Below are positions 42,887 through 53,424 of a DNA stretch of 64,000 bases, piece after piece. Source of the DNA: Liriodendron chinense. Taxonomy: Eukaryota > Streptophyta > Magnoliopsida > Magnoliales > Magnoliaceae. The translations under genes were made by a program, and so were the position numbers. The stretch is taken from positions 12,966,215 through 13,030,214 of the forward strand of contig ML058484.1 in the NCBI GenBank assembly GCA_003013855.2, in the 5' to 3' direction. Under the pieces are notes generated by a model. The model was not told the origin of the DNA. It worked only from the letters and a program-made list of their open reading frames with translations, and ran no database searches. How positions within the stretch are numbered: position 1 is the first letter of the stretch; each line of letters opens with the position of its first letter.

Positions 42887-43715
42887 ACTCGTAGCTGTGA
42901 AACAAACATCGTGATCTGCCGAAAGAATAGCCACAACGTCGCCATATGAAGCGACTGCAGTGGAGTCTGATTCATCTTCCTTCTCCTTTCCTTTTCCTTT
43001 CCTATCATTCTTCTTCTTATGATATTCATGCTTGTAGTGGTCATTCTTGCCACAATTCCAGTATTCAACATCCTTCCTGACACTCGACTTGCCTCTTGAT
43101 TTATCTCGAGCCTTCCCGCCCTTTTTGTTCTTTCCTCTCCCTCGATCTTGTGTCACAAGGGCCTCTTGTTGAGTAGATCTATGAGACTTCCTCCTTGTCT
43201 TCTCATTGAAGAGACAACTAGTTATCTGTTCTATGGACACCTTTCCGCCTGGCGCGAGTTACTCAGAGACACCACCAATGTCTCCCAACTGTCAGGCAAT
43301 GAGCTAAGCAATAGCAAAGCCTGTAGTTCATTGTCCAGGACCATCTTCATAGCAGAGAGTTGGTTCAATATGTTGCCGACCTCATTCATGTGTTTAGCCA
43401 CAGAACCACCATCTTTGAACTTAAGATTCACAAGTCGTCTTATCAGAAAAATCTTATTGCCGGTTGTCTTCCTCTCATACAGCCTTTGTAATTTCAGTCA
43501 TAGGCTAGTAGCTGAGGTCTCTGTAGACACATGGTGGAACACCGAATCATCCAACCATTGTCCAATGAACCCCACCGCTTTCCGGTCCAACTTCTTCCAA
43601 TCATTATCTGGCATATCCTTTGTCTTCACTGATACGCCTAGAATTGGAGCATATAAGTCCTTGCAATTAGAGCAAGTCCTCCATCTTAACCTTCCTATAT
43701 GGTCCAGTTAAAACC
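42887..43715 (-). pseudogene. Copia gag (UBN2 type) with degraded zinc knuckle
   Basis: Minus-strand reading: DNDWKKLDRKAVGFIGQWLD (about 43605), then LKFKDGGSVAKHMNEVGNIL, LSSLPDSWETLVVSLSNS (43431-43231), then a basic linker and YWNCGKNDHYKHEYHKKK. In a CX2CX4HX4C knuckle the first and last positions should be Cys; both are Tyr here, each one G-to-A change from Cys. A frame break near 43235 separates the two parts. Confidence 0.8.
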
Positions 43716-43791
43716 ATTAAGACTGATCATCCTTGATGAGCCACCTTCCACAATTCAAAACTGATCCCACTTCGATCAACCAACCTAAACT

Positions 43792-43802
43792 CTCTGATAC
43801 CA
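43792..43802 (-). promoter_or_regulatory. Primer-binding site of the copia element (tRNA-iMet)
   Basis: Minus-strand TGGTATCAGAG, three bases inside the 5' LTR, complementary to the 3' end of plant initiator tRNA-Met. It primes minus-strand DNA synthesis. Confidence 0.85.
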
Positions 43803-43805
43803 CTT

Positions 43806-44640
43806 TGTTAGGTGCGTTTCACACAAACCTTATGATCTTGCCCCCTAATGCACTAGAATTATGGGCTATGATAATGTAATAGTCAAGAATAAAGCATCAA
43901 CCACACGACACAAGGAGTTTTTACGTGGAAAACCCTCGAATAAGTAAAAACCAAGGGACCTAGTCCAGAGTAACAATTCACTATGGAGTAGAACGTTACA
44001 ACCGATCACAAGCACACACCGCTTGGATCAAACCTTCTTCACTCACGTATGAGTGGATGAACAATAAGAGAATAATGAAAACGGAGAGATCTCACCTAAG
44101 CACGAGGACGTTGAAGAGCCGAAATGTCGTTACACCGTGAATCACCTTCGCGAGCAAAGTCTCCTCTACCAACAAGCTTCCTCTCTCTCTTTTCTCTTTC
44201 TCTCTTCCTCTTTTTCTCTCTCTTTCACCTTTGACGTGAAAACACCTTAATGGGATGACCTAATCCCAATTTGGAACCACTTAAGTAGAGAACCGAAGGA
44301 TTCACAACCCAAATAGGAAACTGCGTATAAGTAGTCCGCGTCGGGTCGGGCGCCCGGTTAGTGGACCGTCGAGGCACCCGCCCAAGCCAAAAACTGTCCA
44401 GCGAGCTTCTTGGAGAAAAATTCGAATTTTAGGCGTCCAGACCAACATGGTTGGGCGCCCGCCCAACGCATCGGGCACCTAGTCACCTAATTGTCTGGTG
44501 CCCGACTGTTGTGAAAACAGTCTAGCAGCTTAGATGCCATCCGGATGAATTTCAATCGCCCGACCAGGTTTGGTCCGAGAGCCCGACCACACTCAGGCTT
44601 GCACTTTCTCTCCTCTGTACTGAGGAGGAAAACCCCATCA
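43806..44640 (-). repeat. 5' LTR of the copia element
   Basis: Plus-strand start TGTTAGGTGCG, end CCCCATCA. It aligns with the 3' LTR throughout with many substitutions and a different CT-rich tract at 44180-44225. It carries an extra pair of GGGCGCCCGCCC-type blocks, so the insertion is not recent. Confidence 0.9.
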
Positions 44641-45164
44641 GCACATACGTGGCATGTGTATGAGCTTTATTGCACGCACGATGGGATTAGAAAAGCTCAT
44701 TTTGTTAGGACCTCAACGCTTAGCTTTTCCTTTTCATATCAATATGTTGCTCCTCATTATACGTAGATTTGAAATTTTCTTCTGAAAAGTTACTTATCAA
44801 TGTGTTATTACCAAACATACTTATTTACTTATTGGTGGATAAGTATGTTGTTTACCAAATATACTTATCTGCTTAATAAGTAAAAGCCAAGATAAGTAAC
44901 TTATCTGATAACTAGCTTATCTTAAGTTAGTTACAATCCAAAAGGGCCATACAAATTACTTTTCATAAATGATGTAGCGAAGTTTTGATTGGAAGTCTAG
45001 TACCGAAGCCTTTTTTTAAGTTCTTGGCTCTTTTTTTAAAGTTTTTGGCTCTGTATACGCTGGCCAACCAAAACTCACCACATCATTTCATCACCGTTGG
45101 AGGTAGTGTGGGCTTCACTACCGGACGGATTGGGTACTACCAGGCAGTCTCTAGGTAGGATTGG

Positions 45165-45598
45165 ACAGGGGCTCTGCGGGGCCATTGTGATGTATGGGTT
45201 TCATCCACACACTCCATCCATTTTGCAATATCATTTTAGGTTACAAGCCTAAAAATGAGGCAGATCCAAAGTTTAACTGGACCATAGAGTGAGACTTAAA
45301 ACACCTATTGTTGAAAACATTTTGGGGGCATAAAAGTTTTGGATCAAGTTGATATTTGTGTTTTCCCTTCATCTGGGTCTATGTGACCTTATGAACAGGT
45401 TGGATAGCAATTAACCATCACAGTGGGCCTTATGAAGGTTCAATTGTGGGTGTCATTATCACCATTGCTTCCTGTGGTGTGGCCCACTTGAGCCTTGGAT
45501 CTGCCTCATTTTTTGGGCTTATACTCTAAAATGATATGGAAAAATGGATGGACAGTGTGGATAAAATCCATACATCACGGTGACCCCTCAAAGACCCT
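45165..45598. repeat. Palindromic repeat, copy 18
   Basis: Counterpart of 34655-35078: left ggggctctgcggggccattg, right cacggtgacccctcaaagac, full core. Present in both duplicates, so older than the duplication. Confidence 0.75.
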
Positions 45599-45736
45599 TA
45601 AAGAGGTGCAGATTGTGGCCTTACAAATTTAGTGACATGGTGGGATTTGATTGGTCCAACCTTGACCACTTTGAGCCCTAGACCACTTTAATTTGGGCCC
45701 TAGACCACTTTCAAACATAGTCTGCTCATCGCTTAT

Positions 45737-46410
45737 TAGGGCTGTCAACGGGTCGGATACGGGCCGGATCAGTGATGATCCGTATCCGACCCGATTAAGG
45801 TTATATCCGACCCGAATCCGATTCGAATCACAGGTAGATGATCCAAATCCGACCCGTTTAAGTTTCTTTATATCCGTTTCCGATCCGTTTATAAGCCGAC
45901 CCGATATCCGAGTATATGTACGGACAGTTTTTTGGTTCACGGGTCTCAAAAACACCGCGTCCTGAGGCACACGTTAAACTCACGCCCTCCTATCGTACTG
46001 ACAGATTCAGCGTGCCTACATGATGCGTCATGTGCTTTCCCTTCATGAATCTCATCCATCTACAGATATCACGCCACGTGGTGCTGTCAGCTGCATCTGT
46101 GCTCCTTACAGCAGCTCATCTGCTCGCCATAAACAAGCGCCATACATGTGTGTACGAGACGCGTGTGAAACTTCTTGAACGTTAATCAGTAACCATCGCC
46201 ATAAACAGGGCTGTTTTTTTTTATTATTATTAATCGGGTCGGGTCGTTAACGGGCCGGATCAAGGTTGATCCGAATCCGACCCGAATATTAAATGATCAT
46301 CTTTGGGTATCCGTATCCGACCCGATTATCCGATTATTGATCCGAATCCGATTAAATCGGATCGGATACGGATCGGATACGGATCAAGATCCGTGCCATT
46401 GACAGCCCTA
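45737..46410. mobile_element. hAT-type element with exact 8-bp target duplication and empty site in the other duplicate
   Basis: Ends TAGGGCTGTCAACGGG and CCATTGACAGCCCTA are inverted. The direct repeat TCGCTTAT flanks it at 45729-45736 and 46411-46418. Subterminal regions are built from repeated CCGACCCGAT, GGATCGGATACG and similar units in inverted orientation. 674 bp, no transposase. Duplicate copy 1 has the uninterrupted catcttttatagcc at about 35190. Confidence 0.9.
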
Positions 46411-46544
46411 TCGCTTATAGCCATGGCCCAATCCAATCTCACCACGTCAGGGCTCAAGCCAACCCATTGGCGCCCTGATGAGAAAGTTTTCCTGCGGTTA
46501 CTAGATGAGAGGGCTGCCATGCATGTAGGCAGGCTCATGTATGA

Positions 46545-46985
46545 TTGAGGTGTGCACCCTATATCCACACCGTCCATCTGTTTTTTCATATAATTTTAGT
46601 TTAGGTAATGAGCCCAAAAATGAAGCAGATCCAAATATCGGGTGGAACATGATATAAGGAAACAGTGGTGAATGAACTCTACACTATTAAAAACTTCCTA
46701 GGGCCCACCATAATGTTTATCTTCCATCTAACCTATTGATAAGGTCACACAAACTTGGATGAAGGGAAAAAACAAATACTAGCTTGATCCAAATCTTTTG
46801 TGGCCCACAAGAAGCTTTTAATGGTTAATCACCACCGTTTCCTATGGTACAATCCACATGAATTTGGATCTGTTTCATTTTTGGGCTTCTCCTAAGATGA
46901 TATGAAAAATCAGATGGACGGAGTGGATATAAAACACATACATCAAGGTCAGCCCCACGGTAAGGGCTGCACCTTATCCGCTTCC
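46545..46985. repeat. Palindromic repeat, copy 19
   Basis: Counterpart of 35318-35764, with the right end gctgcaccttatccgcttcc. The left end has lost the aattagg segment. Confidence 0.75.
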
Positions 46986-46995
46986 AACCATGGGT

Positions 46996-47095
46996 TCGGG
47001 GCCTTGCCTCGTTGGTAGACTCTGCGGAGTTTCAACAAGGGTGGTGGGTGGGTTGCATGACTGACCCAAAGAAGAAGAAGAAGAAAAAAAAAGTA
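46996..47095 (+). mobile_element. SINE copy ending in (GAA)n/A tract
   Basis: ttggtagactctgcggagtt, caacaagg, then gtgggttgcatgactgaccc and a gaagaag/A tail to about 47092. The same blocks recur at 54117-54216. It appears only in duplicate copy 2. Confidence 0.6.
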
Positions 47096-47107
47096 ATCAG
47101 CGTATAA

Positions 47108-47243
47108 GCAGGTTGTCAATGGGCCAGGGCCTGGGGTAGGTATTAGCCCATGATTTTGAACTGTTTCGGGCTAGGCCGTTGGTCCAGGACTATTCAAAAT
47201 TCTGATTTATAGGCCCAAGCCTAGCCCATTGACACCCCTGGCT
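47108..47243. mobile_element. Small hAT-type element remnant
   Basis: Left ggttgtcaatgggccagggc and right cctagcccattgacacccct are inverted ends. A truncated version with only the left part stands at 35810-35870 in duplicate copy 1, so it was present before duplication and lost its right half there. Confidence 0.6.
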
Positions 47244-47256
47244 AGAGGAGTCGGAT

Positions 47257-47425
47257 TGCGTCCTTCCTCAGTATGGACACAAAGCGTCCAAACCGAGCTA
47301 TGGAGGGTCCTACCGTGATGTATCTGTTTATCCACTCTGTTCATCCATTTTATAAGATCATGTTAAGATATGGGCAGAAAAACGACGCAGATCCAACGCT
47401 CAAGTGAACCACACCAAATAGCGAG
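47257..47425. repeat. Partial palindromic repeat, left arm only
   Basis: gagtcggattgcgtccttcc end followed by the left-arm core (cctaccgtgatgtatctg, actctgttcatccatt, ctcaagtgaaccacacc). The right arm is missing. Confidence 0.6.
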
Positions 47426-47594
47426 CTGAACTTGGTGGGCTATGTTCCACCATGAAGATGACACAAGCCATTCTAACCCATCAGGTGGGCCATCCTAACA
47501 AGGCAGTTGCTAGTGAGTAAGTGGGACACCCTATCTAGCTGTCCCACACATTTGCCTCGCTGGCATGTGTGCTGCATGTGGAGGCGTGTGGGGC

Positions 47595-48651
47595 TAGGGC
47601 TGTAGATCGAGCCGAGTCACGCCGAGGTGGGCCAAGCTTGGCTTGACTTGTCTGTGCTCTCCTCGAGTTGGAGCTCGAGCTTAAGCTCACCCTTGAGCTT
47701 ACCATTCGAGCTTGCCTTGTTTGCAAAACATTCGAGTCGAGCTAATGGATCGAATCAAGTCGAGCTTGCTCCCACCTCAATTTATTATATTTTTTACTAC
47801 AAAATACAAATTAAAAGTCAACAACATTAAGTTCAAGAAGTCACACATATATTAAGAGAGAATAGTAATAATATTTCTACAGGTGGGACCCCACCATTTA
47901 AATGACCTAGCTTTGATCGATTTTTTCTTTCGTCAGGTCACACACACATGGAATGCAGATCACTAGTAATATTTTCTGAACATAGATTAACACATTACAT
48001 GCATAGCTCACCACATAAATGGACTGCCCTAATTATTATGTGGACCATCTTCATTACGAGGCTCAGCTGATTCATGGATCAGATGCAACACCTCCCTCAT
48101 AAAATTGCAATCAATAGCTGCATATGGTGTTTGGTCTTACCATAGCCCCTGTTTTGTATATGTGTATGGTGTGTGGTCTCACCGTAACACCTGTTTTGTG
48201 TAGCGTGTAAAACACACAACCACTGTGTGCTTACCATGTTTTGTACTTGAAATTACTCAATCCATCAGGTATGCTCAACAAGGAATATTCTTACCTGAAC
48301 AAAATATTAGGATTAAGAAACCCCTCCAATGCGTGAGGGTTTTATATGTCCTAAGCTTGGACCCCAATTGTGTGTTGGGGAGGGGGGGAGAGAGAACCAA
48401 GAAATAAGAAGATTATGATTTTTTTATAACAAATATCTATATAAAACCAGTCGAGTCGAGGTCGAGCCGAGTCAAGCTTGAATCGAGTCGAGTCGAGTGA
48501 CCCAGTGGTCGAACTTGACTCGATTTCTAATTCGAGCTCCTAAATGAAGCTTGGCTTGACTTGTTCTATTGAGTCAAGGCGAGCCGAGGCGAGTTTTTTC
48601 GAGTCGAGCGCATCGAGTTTCTCGAGCTGACTCGGCTTGTGACTAGCCATA
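47595..48651. mobile_element. hAT-type element (1.06 kb) with 8-bp target duplication
   Basis: Begins TAGGGCTGTAGATCGAGCC and ends GACTAGCCATA. The direct repeat TGTGGGGC flanks both sides (47587-47594, 48652-48659). Subterminal repeats are GAGTCGAG/CTCGAG-type, with arms of about 170 bp in inverted orientation. No transposase. The unoccupied site is at about 35930 in duplicate copy 1 (gtgtggggccagcaaagg). Confidence 0.85.
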
Positions 48652-50783
48652 TGTGGGGCTAGCAAAGGTTTATGATGAGTGGATATAAAAGGTGCCACGT
48701 TGCCTTTCCAGAATCATGAAAGAAGGACCGACGAAGTTTTGATTACTAGTTTGACTATTCAATATCAAGTGATCGTAGTTGACATCAAACCTTATCGCAT
48801 GAAAAGCGGAAAAATCTTTATTCTAGGCGAGTCCTCACCGTTCATCCTCTCAAGAAAAGGAGGATGGGCTCCCTGAGGATATTCACAGGCGTGGGTAGAG
48901 ATCTAGACCGTTGATCAGTTGGGACCACGGTGGTAAATGGACTGGACCAAATTGTCCAAGTCCACCCATTGACATGAGACCGATGTCCTAGGTCCAACCG
49001 GTTGGAATGCACCTTAGGTCCAACGACGAACTCAACCGTTAATTAATGTTAATAAATGCGAAGGGAGAGAAGGAGAATGGGTCCTCGCTTTGGTGGACCT
49101 TACCAATCAATTCCGACTGCCATATGCATTACTCCATGCTAGGCTCAGGACTAAAAATAGGCCTCATCTGTGATTGAGATGGGCAACAAGATTAGACAAT
49201 GTACAAGTCAAAGCTCACCCTATATTTCCCTTAGCGTGGCTCACCTAAAATAATAATGAGCTTGATTTTTGGGTCTCAAGAATATATTTTAGTGTGGCAT
49301 CTAATGATTGGAGTGGATTCAATATAATAATCATGGTGGGCCATTGTAAAAATCAAGGGTGGATGTCTTTCTCCCAATTATTTCTATTGTTGTGGCCCAC
49401 TTGAGTAATAGATTAGTCTAATTTTATTTTATTTTGGATCTGGCTTAAAATAGGATTACACATCTAATGCTTGCATAGATCTCACATATACATGATGGTG
49501 GATCACATAAAAAATCAAGGTAGGGCATTCGTATAGGGCTGCACATCGATTCGATCAATTCAATATTGGATGAGATTGATATTGAATTGATCTTGAATTT
49601 TTGAATTGAAATTGAAATTGAATTGAACTCAATTTAAAATTTCAAATTGAAATTGAATTAACCCCAATTTTTTTTAAAATCGATATAAAATTGAATTGAT
49701 GGATTTTTTTATTCAATTCAATTTTCCGCATACTGTGAATTGAATATCATAATTATCAGGATTACTCCTGAACTTAATGAACAATTCAAATTGATCAATT
49801 GAACTATCCAAAAGAACCAATGCAACTAGGAACACTATCACTTATAATGCTATGAGAGAACTGGAGCATTTCTCATTATATAATGTTTTATCAAAATTGT
49901 GTAAGTATAATTTGTAAAATTACTAGATTGAATTTTCTTAATATCATTCTTCGTAACTTCTTTAATCTTGATTATTATTATTATTATTATTATTCATAAC
50001 TTCTTATTATATAATGATTTATCAAAATTGTGCAAGTAGAAATTATATAATTACTAGACTGAATCTTCTTGATATTATTTTTCATGCTATAGACATATGA
50101 CAAACCAAGAAAAAAATGGTTGAGGAAGATGCTCATAAATCCTTGAAGTAGCAAGCATAAAAGTTGTAATTTGATTATGTTAATGTTTTGTCATGTCTTA
50201 CTATGTTAAGCCATGAATTTGAGTGGCATTTGGTACAAATATATTTGCACATGCAACTGCTAAGTAAAAGCTTTTTGCTTGCCATCCAGAAAATAAAAGA
50301 TCTAACAAATACTGTGCAAGTAATTCCTTTTGTAAATGACCATACTATGATACTACTAGCATTATCTGTATGCACACTAATTTGTACCATATTAGAAATA
50401 CACATACTAATATGTTAATATGAACAATGAAAAATATTCTTAAGCATTTTAAAGAGTATGATTTTTCTTAATGAGAAATTTTGCTTAATAACTTGCAAAC
50501 GAAATGAGCAAAGAGAAACATCACGGTGGGCCACTAGTTGCAAACCAGAGGCCAATCCACACTGTTTTCATGTGGTGTGGCCCACCTCGTCTCAATCACG
50601 TTGATATTTGTGTTCTCACTTCATCGAGGTCTATAAAATCCACAAATTCGTAAAAATCCCAAATCCCCAATTCGTACTATCCCAAAATCTTAAAATTCTT
50701 AAATTTGTAAAAACTCCAAATCTCCAATTTGAAATAACCCTAAATCTCAAATTCGAAATAACCCTAAATACCAAATCCGTAGT

Positions 50784-50786
<3 letters not shown>

Positions 50787-50821
<35 letters not shown>
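50787..50821. repeat. (GA)n microsatellite
   Basis: 35-bp GA tract. Confidence 0.95.
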
Positions 50822-50824
<3 letters not shown>

Positions 50825-50972
50825 CATACCTAAGAAAAAAAATCCCAAACTCTGAGCTCCAAAAACCTAAAAAAACGGGTGTGTCGTGCATGCGTTAGTG
50901 AGAGTGAGAGAGAGCAGCGAGGGAGGAAGAGGGGAGCAGAGAGAATGAGAGGGAGGTGAAATTTTTAGTGGA

Positions 50973-51007
50973 GAAGAAGAAGAAGAAGAAGAAGAAGAAG
51001 AAGAAGA

Positions 51008-51055
<48 letters not shown>
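50973..51055. repeat. Compound (GAA)n(GA)n microsatellite
   Basis: GAA repeats to about 51012 followed directly by a GA tract to about 51053. Confidence 0.95.
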
Positions 51056-51056
<1 letters not shown>

Positions 51057-51099
51057 CTAAAATAAGTAGATGAGTTTTTCTCTCCTGCACAAGGCCGGG

Positions 51100-51388
51100 T
51101 GCGACTTGGCTGGGAGTAGCGATGCGGGTGGGACCCTAACCATGGCCCCTCCCTCGATGCATGAGTTGTATATCTATGTCATCCGTCCTTTTTCCTAGAT
51201 CATTTTCTAGCATGGTCCTAAAAATAAAGTGGATACAAATCTCAGGTGGACCACACCACAAGAAACAATGGTCATTGAAAGCCCACCATTAAAAACTTCC
51301 TAGGGTCCACCATGATGTTTATTTGCCATCCAACTTTTTGATAAGGTCACACAAACTTGGATGAATAGAAAACAAACAAACAAACAAA

Positions 51389-51435
<47 letters not shown>
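51100..51435. repeat. Half of a palindromic repeat ending in (CAAA)n(CA)n
   Basis: Left arm and loop of the family (gggtgggaccctaaccatgg, tatgtcatccgtcc, caggtggaccacaccacaag, cttggatgaatag) run straight into CAAA repeats and a CA tract (51391-51435). The right arm is lost, as if replaced by microsatellite expansion. Confidence 0.6.
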
Positions 51436-51437
<2 letters not shown>

Positions 51438-51494
51438 ATTCAATTGGATTTAATCAATCAATTCAATTTGAAATAGAACGATTTGATTTTCGAT

Positions 51495-51665
51495 TCTTTT
51501 TTTATTTTTATTTTTTTGAGTTATTACACACATTCCACTATTACTACACACACCCACATTGTTAGTCACCCTCATGTTGGGATTCGCCACCTTGACTTCA
51601 ATGTTGAGACGAGGTTATCTTCAGTCAGTCTACCCCTATCCCAAGGTTGTGGGTGTGTACCGAAA
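51495..51665 (-). mobile_element. Candidate SINE, minus strand
   Basis: Starts on the plus strand with a T-rich tract and ACACAC blocks, then tgttgggattcgcc and cagtctacccctatcccaag. The layout resembles the minus-strand SINE at 37040-37198. No target duplication established. Confidence 0.35.
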
Positions 51666-52259
51666 ATTGAAAGTGATTTTTTTTTTTTTTTTTGAAAAGT
51701 TGAATTGATCTTAGGAACAATCTGATTCAATTTGTTTGATTCCATGATTATCCTAAATTGATTGTGTGCAGCCCCACGACCGACTGGGCTGTTTCCAACA
51801 AAAAGGTATTCAGGTTTTTGTCCAACAACAGCATCATAATAAGATATAGTACACCCATGTGATGATAACTTTCAAGTATTAAATGCTTGTGAAATCCAGC
51901 CCTTCTAGTAGGTTGGCCCGACCACGAGATTACCTAGCACAGTGTTCAGTCCTATCTAGATATCAACTGGGCCATAACATATAAAACAGCATCCATACAT
52001 TCATAAATTAGTGAAACATAACTGTGGTCCACTCAATAGGTGATTGTTACTGATTTTTTCAAAGGTGATGATAATGATGGGTTCAACCAATTACACGGGT
52101 TGGATCTTGCATATGCATGAAAGGTTGGAAGTTACCTCTAGTGGGACCTTAACCAACACTAACGGGCCTAGATCTTCTCATCTTCTCCTGTCAGTTTTCC
52201 GAACCCTCGATTTTTTACATGGTCCATCGCAATGGGTACGTGAGATCCATGACGACTAT

Positions 52260-53200
52260 TAGACGTGTAATCCCATTTTAAGACCATATCCAAAAAATCA
52301 GACTGATATGTGGTTCAAGTGGGCCACCACAATGAAAGCGGTTGGAAGAAATGTCCACCATTGATTTTTACAAGGCCCACTTTGATTATTATATTGAATC
52401 TATTCCAACTATTGGATGCCATACTAAAAGATAATCTTGAGGCCAAAAAATAAGACTCATTAGTGATTCAAGTAGTCTGCACTAAGGGAAATAGTTTGGA
52501 GGGTAAGCTTTGACTTATACATTATTTCTAATTATGTGGTCCACCTCAATCACAAATGAGGCTGAGTTTTTTAAGTACTAGGCGTAACATGGAGTAATGC
52601 ACATGGTGGTTGGCATGGATTGCCCATAAACACTACGGTGGGGTCCACTCCAGCTGGGACCCCTTTTCCTTTTATCATCCTTTGACATTAATTAATTAAT
52701 TGTATGAGTTGCTATGGTGGTTGGACACTTGGACGTGAAGTAGGTACAAACCGGTTGGATTTGAGCGTGCTCTAGCAGCTCTCAAGTCCAACCGATTGGA
52801 CCATACTTCACATCCAACCAGCTTAGGAATTAAAAATTCAGCAAATAATTAATTAATCCGAGGGAAAGAAGGAAAAGAGGTGGCCCACTAGGGTGGGCTT
52901 GACCATAGTGTTTTTGCGAAAGTCACCCCAATCATCATGTGTGTCACCCTATGTTAGGCCCAAGGCCAAGAAATCAGCCCCATCTGTAATTCAGGTGTAC
53001 CATACAGTTGAAAACAATGTACATGGCAACACTCATCCTCCAAACTGTTTACTTTCATGTAGCCTACTTGAATAATTGATGGGCCTTATTTTTGAGCTTT
53101 AGGCCTAATCTTTGGTGTGGCATCTAATGGTGACGGTGGATTTCATATAATAATTATGGTGGGGCCATGTAAAATTCAATAGGGCCTACACCCAACCCCA
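52260..53200. repeat. Large imperfect hairpin (second foldback family, ~900 bp)
   Basis: Arm 52290-52670 (tggttcaagtgggccaccac, aaggcccactttgattatta, ggatgccatactaaaag, gtccacctcaatcacaaatg, catggagtaatgcacatgg) is the reverse complement, with changes, of arm 52880-53190. The loop has its own hairpin around aaaccggttggattt/ccaaccgattgg. Single arms of this family also stand at 48955-49450 and 36050-36330 within the duplication. Confidence 0.7.
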
Positions 53201-53424
53201 TATTAGAAAATCCTGGCTGCGCTTTTAATGTTTTTACTTGAACGTGGACCATTGCTACAGTTCTCTACTAGGCAATATGTATATTTCAGACGTTCTAGTG
53301 TAGATGCTGTTTGGTTTGGTGGAATCAAAAGAAGACATCACATTCTGGAATAAAAATCATCCACATCTATAGAGAAAAAAAGACAAATCCTAAAAAGATT
53401 ATTTGTTTTAATGTCCTTGATTTC

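Larger units (their letters stand above)
38853..44640 (-). mobile_element. Ty1/copia LTR retrotransposon, structurally complete but coding-inactive
   Basis: Two LTRs (38853-39668 as 3' LTR, 43806-44640 as 5' LTR in minus orientation) begin TGATGGGG and end in TAACA or CAACA on the minus strand. The target duplication is GCACA at 38848-38852 and 44641-44645. The primer-binding site TGGTATCAGAG (43802-43792) follows the 5' LTR by three bases and fits initiator tRNA-Met. A purine tract aaaatgggaagatt precedes the 3' LTR. Internal order on the minus strand: UBN2-type gag with a damaged zinc knuckle, protease, GAG-pre-integrase, integrase, RT, RNase H, which is the Ty1/copia order. Stops and frameshifts are scattered, and a 108-bp tandem duplication lies between integrase and RT. 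It sits inside the PIF-like element of duplicate copy 2. Confidence 0.93.
38289..44949. mobile_element. PIF/Harbinger-like element (~870 bp) split by the copia insertion
   Basis: The left end GGGCCTGTTTGGAT at 38289 pairs with the right end ATCCAAAAGGGCC at 44949; subterminal AAGTTACTT and AAGTAACTT also pair. Flanks TAA/ATA are compatible with a 3-bp target duplication, weakly. Duplicate copy 1 has the unoccupied site at about 34200. Without the copia element it is ~870 bp and shows no transposase. It includes a 29-G run. Confidence 0.55.
36400..49280 (+). repeat. Tandem segmental duplication, copy 2
   Basis: Head-to-tail partner of 29815-36400. It has been expanded by private insertions: two SINE-like inserts (37040-37198, 37726-37846), a PIF-like element (38289-44949) that in turn received the copia element (38853-44640), two hAT elements (45737-46410, 47595-48651) and a SINE at 46996-47095. 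An extra segment at about 48705-48930 has no counterpart in copy 1. After removal of these the order of blocks follows copy 1. Confidence 0.85.
49534..51776. mobile_element. Candidate hAT-like element (2.2 kb) with nested repeats
   Basis: Ends TAGGGCTGCACATCGATTC and AATTGATTGTGTGCAGCCCCA are inverted repeats, with TTGAATTGAAATTGAA-type subterminal repeats. No target duplication could be found, so the boundaries are provisional. Nested inside are partial palindromic repeats (50515-50640, 51100-51380), a SINE-like segment (51495-51665) and microsatellites. Confidence 0.5.
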
